From Nocardiopsis sinuspersici (lineage in GTDB: Bacteria > Actinomycetota > Actinomycetes > Streptosporangiales > Streptosporangiaceae), in NCBI GenBank assembly GCA_008638415.1, contig VWVT01000013.1:103163-167162 (forward strand): a stretch of DNA of 64,000 nucleotides. Direction: 5' to 3'. Under the pieces are notes generated by a model. The model was not told the DNA's origin. It worked only from the letters and a program-made list of their open reading frames with translations, and did no database searches. The position numbers and the translations under genes are program-made. Shown here piece after piece: positions 17,487-25,612 of this stretch; position 1 is the stretch's first letter; the number at the start of each line of letters is the position of its first letter.

Positions 17487-18128
17487 ATGTTCGCCACACT
17501 CACCGGTCTGGGCCTGGCCTCCGCGGCGGGACTCAACGCCTACATCCCCCTCCTGGCGGTCGGGCTGATCGCCCGCTTCACCGACCTGCTCATGCTCGGC
17601 GAGTCCTGGCGGTGGATCGAGCACCCCGTCACCCTCGTGGTCCTCACCGTGCTGCTGGCCGTGGAGTTCGTCGCCGACAAGGTGCCCGCCTTCGACAGCG
17701 TCAACGACGTCCTCCAGACCGTCGTGCGCCCCACCTCCGGCGGCATCACCTTCGGTGCGGGCGCCTCCGCCGTGGAACTCACCGAACTCACCGGGACCAC
17801 CGGCGCCGCGTCCGGTGCCGCGGTGGTGGAGGGAGGCTCCTGGGGGCCGGTCGTGGCGGGTGTGGTCGTCGCCCTGCTCTTCCACCTGGCCAAGGCCCTG
17901 GCCCGGCCGGTCGTCAACACCGTGACCGCGGGCTGCGCCGCCCCGGCCGTCTCCTTCCTGGAGGACGTGGCCAGCCTCGTCACCTCGCTGCTGGCCATCC
18001 TGCTGCCCGTCCTCGTCCTCGTCGTGTTCCCGCTCATGGTGCTGGCCGGGGTGTGGGCGGCCCGGCGCGGGCGGCGCCTGCGCCGCGAACGGCGCGGGGG
18101 CGGGGAGGAGGCCGGGGCGGCGGCGTGA
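17487..18128 (+). CDS. DUF4126 family membrane protein
   Basis: 213 residues, GGAAGGACG before the ATG. Opens with LTGLGLASAAGLNAYIPLL, the DUF4126 signature, and has about four hydrophobic segments (roughly 5-30, 48-66, 125-145, 165-190) with a basic C-terminal tail (ARRGRRLRRERR) probably cytoplasmic. ADKVPAFDSVNDVLQT is a conserved family stretch. Function unknown; a transporter-like role is only a guess. Confidence 0.85.
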   Translation: MFATLTGLGLASAAGLNAYIPLLAVGLIARFTDLLMLGESWRWIEHPVTLVVLTVLLAVEFVADKVPAFDSVNDVLQTVVRPTSGGITFGAGASAVELTELTGTTGAASGAAVVEGGSWGPVVAGVVVALLFHLAKALARPVVNTVTAGCAAPAVSFLEDVASLVTSLLAILLPVLVLVVFPLMVLAGVWAARRGRRLRRERRGGGEEAGAAA

Positions 18129-18241
18129 GCCCGGCGTGGCGCGCGGACCGGGGCGAGGCGGCCCCGGGTCCGCGCGCACCCGGGCCGAGGTGGCGTAGAA
18201 CGCATATCCGTACCCGGGCGAATGCCCGTAAAGTGCAGCCA

Positions 18242-18916
18242 ATGGCTGAGACGAATTTCGACCGACACGACATCACCCACATCGTCTGGGACTGGAACGG
18301 CACCCTCCTCGACGACAACCACGCCAACCTCGCGGCGGTGAACGCCGTGTGCGAGCTGTTCGGCCGCGACCCGGTGGAGATGGACTACTGGCGCTCCGTC
18401 TTCCGGCGCCCCCTCGTCCCCTGCTACGAGGAGCTCCTCGGCCGCGCCCTGGAGGACGGCGAGTGGAAGCGGGTCGAGCAGCTCTACGACAGCAGCTACC
18501 TGGAGCACCTGCCCTCCTGCGAGCTGACCACGGGCGTTCCCGACGTGCTGCACGAGTGGGCCCGCGGCGGGGGGACCCAGTCCCTGCTGTCCATGGCCGC
18601 GCACGACCACCTGGTCCCGCTCATCACCGAACGCGGACTGGTCCCCCACTTCACCCGGGTGGACGGCCGCCAGTTCGAGACCGAGGACGACTCCAAGACG
18701 GAGCACCTGGTGCGCCACCTCGACCAGCAGGGCATCGACCCGTCCCGGGTCGTGCTGGTCGGCGACATCGACGACGACGCCCGCGCCGCCCGCGAGGCCG
18801 GGGCCCGTTCCGTCCTGGTCGCCACCGGCCTGATGTCCCGCGACCGCCTGGAGGCGACGGGCTCCCTCGTGGTCGACTCCCCGGTGGCCGCCGTGGCCGC
18901 GCTGCGCGGGGCCTGA
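18242..18916 (+). CDS. HAD-family hydrolase (phosphatase-like)
   Basis: 224 residues. Motif I VWDWNGTLLDD (nucleophile Asp and second Asp replaced by Asn in DWNGT, as in a PGP-like subgroup), motif II region SLLSMAAHDHL, Lys in DSKTEHL, motif IV VGDIDDDARAA. Likely a small-molecule phosphatase of the phosphoglycolate phosphatase-like group; substrate unknown. TAAAGT lies 7 nt before the ATG and no Shine-Dalgarno is seen, so the mRNA may be leaderless. Confidence 0.88.
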   Translation: MAETNFDRHDITHIVWDWNGTLLDDNHANLAAVNAVCELFGRDPVEMDYWRSVFRRPLVPCYEELLGRALEDGEWKRVEQLYDSSYLEHLPSCELTTGVPDVLHEWARGGGTQSLLSMAAHDHLVPLITERGLVPHFTRVDGRQFETEDDSKTEHLVRHLDQQGIDPSRVVLVGDIDDDARAAREAGARSVLVATGLMSRDRLEATGSLVVDSPVAAVAALRGA

Positions 18917-19131
18917 ACCCTTCCCGCGGCGACCGTCAATGGAGGGCTCCCACACCCTTCCGCCCACCGCCGGGTGACCCCTCCACAGTGGCGGTCACCC
19001 TCCGGTGACCTGCGCACTCGCTGCGTGCCCCGGCCCCCGCCAACCCGAGGCCGGGGCGTCACCGCCCTCACAGGGTGTTGTTAGATGGGTCGCACAGCAA
19101 CACACAGCCGCGCAAATGGGAAGGCGGGCCA

Positions 19132-21348
19132 ATGACGGAGAGCAGCGTGCCCCGTGTGCTCTGGCAGCCCGACGAGGAGAGGATCGCCTCCTCCAACATC
19201 GTCGCGTTCGCCCGGTGGGCCGCGGAGCACAAGGGAGTCCAGGCCTTCGGAGAGGGGGACGCCGCCCCCGGGTCCTTCGACTACGACTCCCTGTGGCGCT
19301 GGTCGGTCACCGACGTCGACGGCTTCTGGGAGTCGGTCTGGGAGTACTACGGAGTCCGCTCCGAGACCCCCTACGAACGGGTCCTGGGCAAGCGGACCAT
19401 GCCCGGGGCCGAGTGGTTCCCCGGCGCCACCCTCAACTACGTCCAACACGTCTTCGAGGGCCGTGACGACGACCGCGTCGCCATCCGGCACGCCACCGAG
19501 CTGCGCCCCCTGGGGGAGTGGACCTGGGGCGAACTGCGCCGCCGCACCGCCGCCATAGCCGCCGGACTGCGCGGACTCGGCGTGGGCCCCGGCGACCGCG
19601 TGGTCGCCTACCTGCCCAACCTGCCCGAGACCGTCGCCGCGTTCTACGCCGTGGCCTCCCTCGGCGCCGTCTGGTCCTCCTGCTCACCGGACTTCGGCGT
19701 GCGCAGCGTCATCGACCGCTTCGCGCAGATCGAGCCCAAGGTCCTCCTCGCCGTCGACGGCTACCGCTACGGCGGCAAGGACTTCGACCGCCGCCCGGTC
19801 GTGGAGGAGCTGCGCACGGCCCTGCCCACCGTCGAGCACACCGTCCTCCTCGACTACCTCCGCCCCGGCGGGACCCTCGACGGCACCCTCCCCTGGGAGA
19901 GGCTGGAGGAGTCCGGAGCCGGAGCCGGAGCCGCACCGGAGTTCACCCCCGTCCCCTTCGACCACCCCCTGTGGGTGCTCTACTCCTCGGGCACCACCGG
20001 TCTGCCCAAGGCCATCGTGCAGGGGCACGGCGGCATCCTCCTCGAACAGCTCAAGAACCTGCACCTGCACCTGGACGCCCAGGAGCACGACCGGGTCTTC
20101 TGGTTCACCACCACCGGCTGGATGATGTGGAACTTCCTGGTCAGCGTCCTGCTGACCAAGGCCTCCATCGTCCTGTACGACGGCAGTCCCGCCCACCCGT
20201 CACCCTCCACCACCCTCAACGGACGGCCTCCGGCCGCGGGGTCCCCCTCTTCGTCACCCTCCACCGCCCTCAACGGACGGCCTCCGGCCGCGGGGTCCCC
20301 CTCTTCGTCACCCTCCACCGCCCTCAACGGACGGCCTCCGGCCGCGGGGTCCCCCTCTTCGTCACCCTCCACCGCCCTCAACGGACGGCCTCCGGCCGCG
20401 GCACCCGCTTCTCCCGACCTGGGATCCCTGTGGGACCTGGCCGCCGACGCCGGGGTCACGGTCTTCGGCACCAGCGCCGGGTTCCTCTCCTCCTGCATGA
20501 AGGAGGGCGTCAGCCCCCGTCGGGGCCGCGACCTGTCCGCGCTCAAGGCCATCGGCTCCACCGGGTCCCCGCTCAGCCCCGAGGCCTTCGCCTGGGTCTA
20601 CGACGAGTTCGACGAGGACCTCTGGCTGTTCTCCACCTCCGGGGGCACCGACGTGTGCAGCTGCCTGGTCGGCGGCACTCCCACCCTGCCGGTCCACGAG
20701 GGCGAGATCCAGTCCCGCGCCCTCGGCATGGCCGTCGCCTCCTGGGACCCCGACGGAAGGGAGCTCGTCAACGAGGTCGGCGAGCTCGTCGTCACCCAGC
20801 CGGCCCCGTCCATGCCCCTCTTCCTCTGGGGGGACGACAGCGGCGAGCGCCTTCACGACAGCTACTTCTCCGTCTACCCGGGTGTCTGGCGCCACGGCGA
20901 CTGGATCGAGATCACCGACCGCGGCACCGCCGTCATCTACGGCCGCTCCGACTCCACCATCAACCGCGGCGGCGTGCGCATGGGCACCAGCGAGATCTAC
21001 CGCGCCGTCCTCGCCCTCGACGAGGTCGTCGACGCCCTCGTCGTGGACGTGCCCCAGCCCGACGGCTCCTCCCGGATCGAGCTGTTCACCGTCCTGCGCG
21101 AGGGCGCCGACCTCGAAGGCGACCTCCCCAAGGAGATCGCCCGCCGCATCCGCACCGACTGCTCCCCCCGCCACGTCCCCGACCGCGTCCGCGCCATCGG
21201 CGCCGTCCCCCGCACCCTGTCGGGCAAGGTCCTGGAGGTGCCGGTCAAGCGCATCCTCATGGGCGAGAGCCCCGACAAGGTCGCCAGCCGCGACTCGCTG
21301 GCCAACCCCGAGGCGCTCGACTTCTTCAGCGCGCTGAAGGAGGAGTAG
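19132..21348 (+). CDS. Acetoacetyl-CoA synthetase with an in-frame minisatellite insertion
   Basis: 738 residues, GGAAGGCGGG just before ATG 19132. Activates acetoacetate to acetoacetyl-CoA via an adenylate. Family hallmarks: N-terminal WQPDEERI, LNYVQHVF, YSSGTTGLPKAIVQGHGG (P-loop), FWFTTTGWMMWNFLVS, FGTSAGF, FSTSGGTDVCS, GDWIEI, YGRSDSTINRGGVRMG and the C-terminal catalytic Lys in SGKVLEVP. Relatives are about 640-670 residues; here about 70 extra residues (Ser/Pro/Ala-rich, 18-residue repeats) lie between VLYDGSP and DLGSLWDLA, exactly at the loop preceding the acyl-binding helix. Probably used to recover acetoacetate from leucine or ketone bodies. Confidence 0.94.
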   Translation: MTESSVPRVLWQPDEERIASSNIVAFARWAAEHKGVQAFGEGDAAPGSFDYDSLWRWSVTDVDGFWESVWEYYGVRSETPYERVLGKRTMPGAEWFPGATLNYVQHVFEGRDDDRVAIRHATELRPLGEWTWGELRRRTAAIAAGLRGLGVGPGDRVVAYLPNLPETVAAFYAVASLGAVWSSCSPDFGVRSVIDRFAQIEPKVLLAVDGYRYGGKDFDRRPVVEELRTALPTVEHTVLLDYLRPGGTLDGTLPWERLEESGAGAGAAPEFTPVPFDHPLWVLYSSGTTGLPKAIVQGHGGILLEQLKNLHLHLDAQEHDRVFWFTTTGWMMWNFLVSVLLTKASIVLYDGSPAHPSPSTTLNGRPPAAGSPSSSPSTALNGRPPAAGSPSSSPSTALNGRPPAAGSPSSSPSTALNGRPPAAAPASPDLGSLWDLAADAGVTVFGTSAGFLSSCMKEGVSPRRGRDLSALKAIGSTGSPLSPEAFAWVYDEFDEDLWLFSTSGGTDVCSCLVGGTPTLPVHEGEIQSRALGMAVASWDPDGRELVNEVGELVVTQPAPSMPLFLWGDDSGERLHDSYFSVYPGVWRHGDWIEITDRGTAVIYGRSDSTINRGGVRMGTSEIYRAVLALDEVVDALVVDVPQPDGSSRIELFTVLREGADLEGDLPKEIARRIRTDCSPRHVPDRVRAIGAVPRTLSGKVLEVPVKRILMGESPDKVASRDSLANPEALDFFSALKEE
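20200..20401 (+). repeat. 54-bp tandem repeat (3.7 copies) within the acetoacetyl-CoA synthetase gene
   Basis: Units start at 20200, 20254, 20308 and 20362 (the last truncated at about 20401). Copies are identical except one base in the first unit (ACCACC versus ACCGCC). 54 bp is 18 codons, so length changes keep the frame; the encoded unit is SPSTALNGRPPAAGSPSS. The near-perfect identity implies recent expansion. Confidence 0.95.
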
Positions 21349-21428
21349 GAGGGCACGGGGCGCCCGGGCCGGCGGCCGCCTCCGCTCCCGGCGGCCCGGG
21401 CGTCGCGAGGGGCGGGGCCCGCCGCCCC

Positions 21429-21464
21429 GGCACGCCCGTGGCCGTCTCCGGCCACGGGCGTGCC
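21429..21464 (+). terminator. Strong hairpin terminator
   Basis: Perfect 15-bp stem GGCACGCCCGTGGCC / GGCCACGGGCGTGCC with a 6-nt loop, 80 bp after the synthetase gene. Confidence 0.85.
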
Positions 21465-21510
21465 GGGCGTTCACTGTCGCGGCACGGCGCGGGGGCATAG
21501 CCTGACGGGC

Positions 21511-22791
21511 GTGGCACAGAACCAGTCTGACGACACCTCCGCCGCGCCCGTGGGCGCTCCCTCCCCGAAGCTCCGGATCGACGGTATCGACGCGGCGCGC
21601 GCCCTCGCGGTCTTCGGGATGTTCGTCGTCCACCTCGGCGTGGAGTCGATGGGCTTCCTGTCACCCGAGAACTACGCCTGGGACCTGCACAGCGTCGTGC
21701 GGGGCAACTCCTCGGCGCTCTTCGCCCTCCTGGCGGGGGTCTCCCTGGCACTGATGACCGGGCGCACCGAGCCGGTGGGCGGCGACCCGCTGCGCAGGGC
21801 GAGCGTGCGCATCCTCACCCGCGCGGCGCTCATCGGCGTGCTCGGCCTGCTGCTGGACCTCATGGCGGTCCCGGTCGCCGTCATCCTCACCTACTACGCG
21901 GGCTTCTTCCTCCTGGCGCTGCCGCTGGTCAGACTGCGCTCCGGCATGCTGTGGACCGTCGCGGGCGCCCTGGCGGTGGTCGGCCCGCCGGCCTCGTTCC
22001 TGCTGCGGGACAGCTTCTTCCCGCCCGTCCCGCGCACGGGGGCGGTCACGTCCCTCACCGAGTTCTTCCTGACCGGCTACTACCCGGCGATCACCTTCAT
22101 GGTCTACGTCCTCGCCGGGATGGCGGTGGGCCGCCTGGACCTGACCGCCCTCGCGGTGCGGCTGCGCCTGCTGGCCACCGGTGCCGCACTGCTGGTGCTG
22201 GGCCACGCGGGCTCCTGGCTGCTGCTGTACCCCCTGGGCGGCCTGGACCGGCTGGTGGAGGCCAGCGGCCCCGCCCTGACCGGGCTGCCCCCCGGCATGG
22301 TCACCGACCCGGCGGTGGCGGAGGACGTGCGCTACGCGGTGACCGACAAGATGGAGTCGATCTCCGGCCAGGTGCCCACCGACTCCTGGTGGTGGCTGGC
22401 GATCGGCACGCCCCACACCGGCACCACCTTCGAGATGGCCGAGGCGGTCGGCCAGGGACTCGTGGTGCTGGTGGTGTGCATGTTCCTGTGCGACCGCCTC
22501 CGCGTCCTCATGTACCCGCTGGTCTCGGTCGGCCGGATGCCGCTGACCGTCTACACCGGACACATCCTGGTCCTGGCGGTGGTCGTCTCCGTCTCCGGGT
22601 TCGGATGGCACCAGCCCTGGCTGCTGGAGCAGTTCGTCCTCGGCGCCCTGGTCCTCGCCACCCTGTGGCGGCTGCTCGTGGGCAGGGGGCCGGCCGAGTT
22701 CGTCCTCGGAGAGGCGGCCGGCGGCATGGTCTCACTGGTGGAGGAGCGCAGAGCGGTCGGCGGACCTAACGGTGGCCGTCCCGGCGGGTGA
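21511..22791 (+). CDS. DUF418/acyltransferase-3-like integral membrane protein
   Basis: 426 residues from GTG 21511 (MAQNQSDDTS). IDGIDAARALAVFGMFVVHL is the typical opening of DUF418/heparan-acetyltransferase-like proteins, followed by about 9-10 membrane segments, and ending with GRMPLTVYTGHILVL and a PAEFVLGEA tail like the DUF418 C-terminal domain. Probably transfers or transports an acyl group at the membrane; substrate unknown. TAGCCT lies 7 nt before the GTG with no Shine-Dalgarno, so possibly leaderless. Its 3' end overlaps the convergent next gene by 26 bp. Confidence 0.82.
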   Translation: MAQNQSDDTSAAPVGAPSPKLRIDGIDAARALAVFGMFVVHLGVESMGFLSPENYAWDLHSVVRGNSSALFALLAGVSLALMTGRTEPVGGDPLRRASVRILTRAALIGVLGLLLDLMAVPVAVILTYYAGFFLLALPLVRLRSGMLWTVAGALAVVGPPASFLLRDSFFPPVPRTGAVTSLTEFFLTGYYPAITFMVYVLAGMAVGRLDLTALAVRLRLLATGAALLVLGHAGSWLLLYPLGGLDRLVEASGPALTGLPPGMVTDPAVAEDVRYAVTDKMESISGQVPTDSWWWLAIGTPHTGTTFEMAEAVGQGLVVLVVCMFLCDRLRVLMYPLVSVGRMPLTVYTGHILVLAVVVSVSGFGWHQPWLLEQFVLGALVLATLWRLLVGRGPAEFVLGEAAGGMVSLVEERRAVGGPNGGRPGG

Positions 22792-23455
22792 TGTTGGCCG
22801 AGGTGCGGTCGCGGTGGGCGAGGGAGTCGGTGGTGGTCCGGGAGTTCTGCCGCATGAGCCTTCGCGCGTCGTCGGCCGCCGACCGTGCCACCGCGGGGCT
22901 GGCCACCGGGCGCTGCGACATCTCCGTGTCCTCGGGCAGGCCGATGTCCATGGGCAGGCCCGCCCTGCTGATCACCCGCAACTGGGAGGCCTCCTGGGAC
23001 CTGGAGGGCCGGATGTCGCCGTTGGGGGTCCGCCACGCCTTCATGCGGGCGCGCAGCCACGCGGTGCCCTGGTGGTCCGGGCCGCTGGGCCAGGGCACAC
23101 CGTCGGGACGGTGGCCCAGGGCGTGCAGCACGTCGGCGACGGTCCACCCGGCCGAGAAGAACCGCGCGGTCTCGTCCCGCAGGACCCGGAAGTCCACCCG
23201 GCGCAGCGAGACGTCCTCGCGGTGCAGCGTCTCGCAGGCGTTGTGCACGTCGCGCGGGGTGTGCCGGGGACGGTGCAGCGGATCGGCCTCGGGCTTGCGC
23301 AGCAACGAGTCGTCCACCGTCACGATCACCTCGCCCCGGCGGTTGTCCCAGATGTCGACCTCCTCGCGTGCCCAGCCCTGGGACTCGGCCAGGGCCGTCG
23401 CCATCTTCCGCAGGTCGACCTGGTCGTCGTCGCTACTGATCCGAAGCTCCGCCAT
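22766..23455 (-). CDS. Hypothetical protein
   Basis: 229 residues, ATG at 23455 with TAACCT 7 nt upstream and no Shine-Dalgarno (candidate leaderless start). N-terminal half: MATALAESQGWAREEVDIWDNRRGEVIVTVDD, an alpha/beta-looking domain; middle: FFSAGWTVADVLHALGHRPDG then TAWLRARMKAWRTPNGDIRPS, which hints at a small winged or helical module; C-terminus rich in Arg/Ser/Thr and probably disordered. No signal peptide or membrane segment. I do not recognise the family. Confidence 0.7.
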   Translation of the reverse strand: MAELRISSDDDQVDLRKMATALAESQGWAREEVDIWDNRRGEVIVTVDDSLLRKPEADPLHRPRHTPRDVHNACETLHREDVSLRRVDFRVLRDETARFFSAGWTVADVLHALGHRPDGVPWPSGPDHQGTAWLRARMKAWRTPNGDIRPSRSQEASQLRVISRAGLPMDIGLPEDTEMSQRPVASPAVARSAADDARRLMRQNSRTTTDSLAHRDRTSANITRRDGHR

Positions 23456-23642
23456 GGTGACCAGGTTAGGCGCTTCCGCCCCCGAGCGGGCCGCCCCGTG
23501 AGTCCCCGTCGCGGGTCCCGTCCCGCGGATCCCTCCCCGTGCCCTCCGCGTCCCGCTCAGGCCTCCGCCTCGTGGTCAGGGCCGGTGGCGGTGCCGGTCA
23601 TCCGCTCCGCGCCCCGCTCAGGCCTCCGTCTCCGTGTCCCGC

Positions 23643-24335
23643 TCAGGCCCCCGCGGCCAGGGGACGGGTCATCACCAGCTGCGCCTCGCCCTGCGCGTCC
23701 AGGAAACGGTGCCCGGTGGGGGCGAACCCGGCGGCGCGGTAGACGTGCGCCGCCACGTGGTTGGCCTCGTTGACGCACAGCACCAGTTCGGTGGCGTGCG
23801 GGGCCACGTCGGCGGCCAGCCGGTCCAGCAGCGGGGCGGAGCACACGGCCCGGCCCACGCCCCGGCCCTGCCAGGCCGTGGTGAGGTAGAAGGCGCGCAG
23901 CAGCACGGCGCGCGCCGGGTCGGGGACCAGGTCGCGGGCGTGCACGGCCCGGTCCAGGACACCGAACCCCGCACAGGCGGCCCGGGCCGCGGCGGCGTCG
24001 GCGACGGGGAGCCCGGAGACGGTGACGGCGAAGGGCGTGCGCGCCGGGTCGGCGTCGGCGGCGGGCAGGGTGGTCACCGGCGGCCTGACGTGCCCGCGCT
24101 GACCGGGCGGCAGGCGGTGCCGGAGCACGGCCCGCCGCAGCAGGGCCGCCTCGGGGGCGCGCAGGTCCAGCCGCACCAGGCGCACCGGTTCCGCCCCGGC
24201 GGGTGCGGAGCCGCCCGTGTTCGCGTCCGCCCCCTCGTCCGCGTCCGCGCCACCACTCCCGTCGGTCCGTCGGTCGGCCCGTCCTGCCGTGTCCACTGGC
24301 GCCCTCACTCCCCTCGTGTCGCGCCAGTCTCGCAC
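23643..24335 (-). CDS. GNAT-family N-acetyltransferase
   Basis: About 230 residues; the GTG start at 24335 is uncertain because no good ribosome site is seen, and the first 45 residues are low-complexity (Asp/Gly/Ala). The C-terminal half has the GNAT fold: LLRAFYLTTAWQGRGVGRAV contains the acetyl-CoA loop Q-G-R-G-V-G-R-A, then LVLCVNEANHVAAHVYRAAGF and a final LVMTRPL strand. Substrate unknown. Just past its 3' end, CCCGCTCAGGCC(T/C)CCG occurs three times in about 100 bp. Confidence 0.8.
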   Translation of the reverse strand: MRDWRDTRGVRAPVDTAGRADRRTDGSGGADADEGADANTGGSAPAGAEPVRLVRLDLRAPEAALLRRAVLRHRLPPGQRGHVRPPVTTLPAADADPARTPFAVTVSGLPVADAAAARAACAGFGVLDRAVHARDLVPDPARAVLLRAFYLTTAWQGRGVGRAVCSAPLLDRLAADVAPHATELVLCVNEANHVAAHVYRAAGFAPTGHRFLDAQGEAQLVMTRPLAAGA

Positions 24336-24364
24336 CCGGCGTCCACCCGTCCGGAGGCGTGGTC

Positions 24365-24376
24365 CGGTCTAGACCG
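24365..24376. promoter_or_regulatory. HutC/GntR-type palindrome, copy 1
   Basis: CGGTCTAGACCG, perfect 12-bp palindrome with the GTCTAGAC core that fits the HutC-subfamily consensus. The 16-mer GGTCCGGTCTAGACCG around it recurs exactly at 35265-35280 before the nucleoside transporter. Confidence 0.6.
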
Positions 24377-24403
24377 CGCACACTCACACAGAAGGACGGG
24401 AAA

Positions 24404-24464
24404 GGGCCTTCGTGTCCGTTTTCAGGCATTCCCGTGCTCCGATTGGGCGAAAGCACGAAGGCCC
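24404..24464. other. Long-range inverted repeat upstream of deoC
   Basis: Perfect 11-bp arms GGGCCTTCGTG and CACGAAGGCCC with a 39-nt loop, about 200 bp upstream of deoC. It could terminate leftward transcription or structure a leader; no T-run follows. Confidence 0.4.
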
Positions 24465-24659
24465 GTCACGGATGTCCTTGGATCCTCCTCCAACCTTGGA
24501 CGGTGCGGTCCCGGCGGATGCTGACGTCCATCCCGCCCGGCGTTAGGGTGACTGCCTGACGGCCCGGGCCGGGGGAGACCCTCCCTCCACCGCGCCGGCC
24601 AGGAACCGTTTCCGCTGGCCACGGCGGACGGACCAACGAGCAATCCGATCGAGCTGTAG

Positions 24660-25607
24660 GTGCCCGTGCCCCACACCGCATTCGCGCCCGAGGCGACGAC
24701 CAACCGCGCGCTCCGGGCCTTCCTGCACGGACTCCCGGGCGTGGACGAGGTCGGCGCGCGTGCCCGCGCCCAGGACCTGTCCACCCGGTCCGTCAAGACC
24801 ACCGCCAAGGCCCAGGCCATCGACCTGGCCATCAGCATGGTGGACCTGACCACCCTGGAGGGCGCCGACACCCCCGGCAAGGTCCGGGCCCTGTGCGCCA
24901 AGGCCGCCCACCCCGACCCCACCGACCGCACCGTGCCGCGCGTCGGCGCCGTGTGCGTCTACTCCGACATGGTCGCCACCGCCGTCGACGCGCTGCGCGG
25001 CACCGGGGTCGGCGTGGCCTCGGTGGCCACCGCCTTCCCCTCCGGCCGCGCGCCCATGGAGGCCAAGCTCGCCGACACCCGCCGCGCGGTCGCCGACGGC
25101 GCCGGCGAGATCGACATGGTCATCGACCGCGGAGCCTTCCTGTCCGGCGACTACCTCAAGGTCTTCGAGGAGATCACCGCGGTCAAGGAGGCCTGCGGCA
25201 CCGCCCACCTCAAGGTCATCCTGGAGACCGGCGAACTGGTCACCTACGACAACGTGCGCCGCGCCTCCCACCTGGCCATCCGGGCCGGGGGGGACTTCGT
25301 CAAGACCTCCACCGGCAAGGTGTCCCCGGCCGCCACCCTGCCGGTCACCCTGGTCATGCTGGAGGCGGTCCGCGACCACCACGCGGCCACGGGAAGGCAC
25401 GTGGGCGTCAAGCCCGCGGGCGGCATCCGCACCACCAAGGACGCCATCCGCAACCTGGTCCTGGTCAACGAGGTCGCCGGCCCCGACTGGCTGACCCCCG
25501 ACCTGTTCCGGATCGGTGCCTCCAGCCTCCTCAACGACCTGCTGATGCAGCGCACCAGGCTGTCCACCGGCACCTATCCGAGCCCCGACTACTACACGCT
25601 GGACTGA
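24660..25607 (+). CDS. deoC: Deoxyribose-phosphate aldolase
   Basis: 315 residues, GTG start at 24660 (GTG 24666 also possible). Splits 2-deoxyribose-5-phosphate into glyceraldehyde-3-phosphate and acetaldehyde. TIM barrel with Asp in EIDMVIDRGAFLSGDY, Schiff-base Lys in DFVKTSTGK, second catalytic Lys in VGVKPAGGIRT. The N-terminus is about 60-90 residues longer than bacterial 220-260-aa forms, as in many actinobacteria. First gene of a unit with two aldehyde dehydrogenase genes (5-nt gap, then an 8-nt overlap), which could oxidise the acetaldehyde formed. Confidence 0.95.
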   Translation: MPVPHTAFAPEATTNRALRAFLHGLPGVDEVGARARAQDLSTRSVKTTAKAQAIDLAISMVDLTTLEGADTPGKVRALCAKAAHPDPTDRTVPRVGAVCVYSDMVATAVDALRGTGVGVASVATAFPSGRAPMEAKLADTRRAVADGAGEIDMVIDRGAFLSGDYLKVFEEITAVKEACGTAHLKVILETGELVTYDNVRRASHLAIRAGGDFVKTSTGKVSPAATLPVTLVMLEAVRDHHAATGRHVGVKPAGGIRTTKDAIRNLVLVNEVAGPDWLTPDLFRIGASSLLNDLLMQRTRLSTGTYPSPDYYTLD

Positions 25608-25612
25608 GAGCC

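Larger units (their letters stand above)
24336..24659. other. 324-bp intergenic region before deoC
   Basis: Divergent region between the acetyltransferase and deoC. It holds a CGGTCTAGACCG palindrome (24365-24376), a long-loop 11-bp inverted repeat (24404-24464), a smaller hairpin GGCCAG...CTGGCC near 24597-24620 and presumably the deoC promoter. No gene seen. Confidence 0.55.

Noticed and set aside
20200-20401. Tandem repeat considered as a CRISPR array
   Set aside because: Units are contiguous with no spacers and lie in frame within a coding gene.
23557-23645. Tiny frame ending GPDHEAEA beside the acetyltransferase
   Set aside because: About 14 residues with no conservation evidence; more likely leftover of short repeats at the gene's 3' end.
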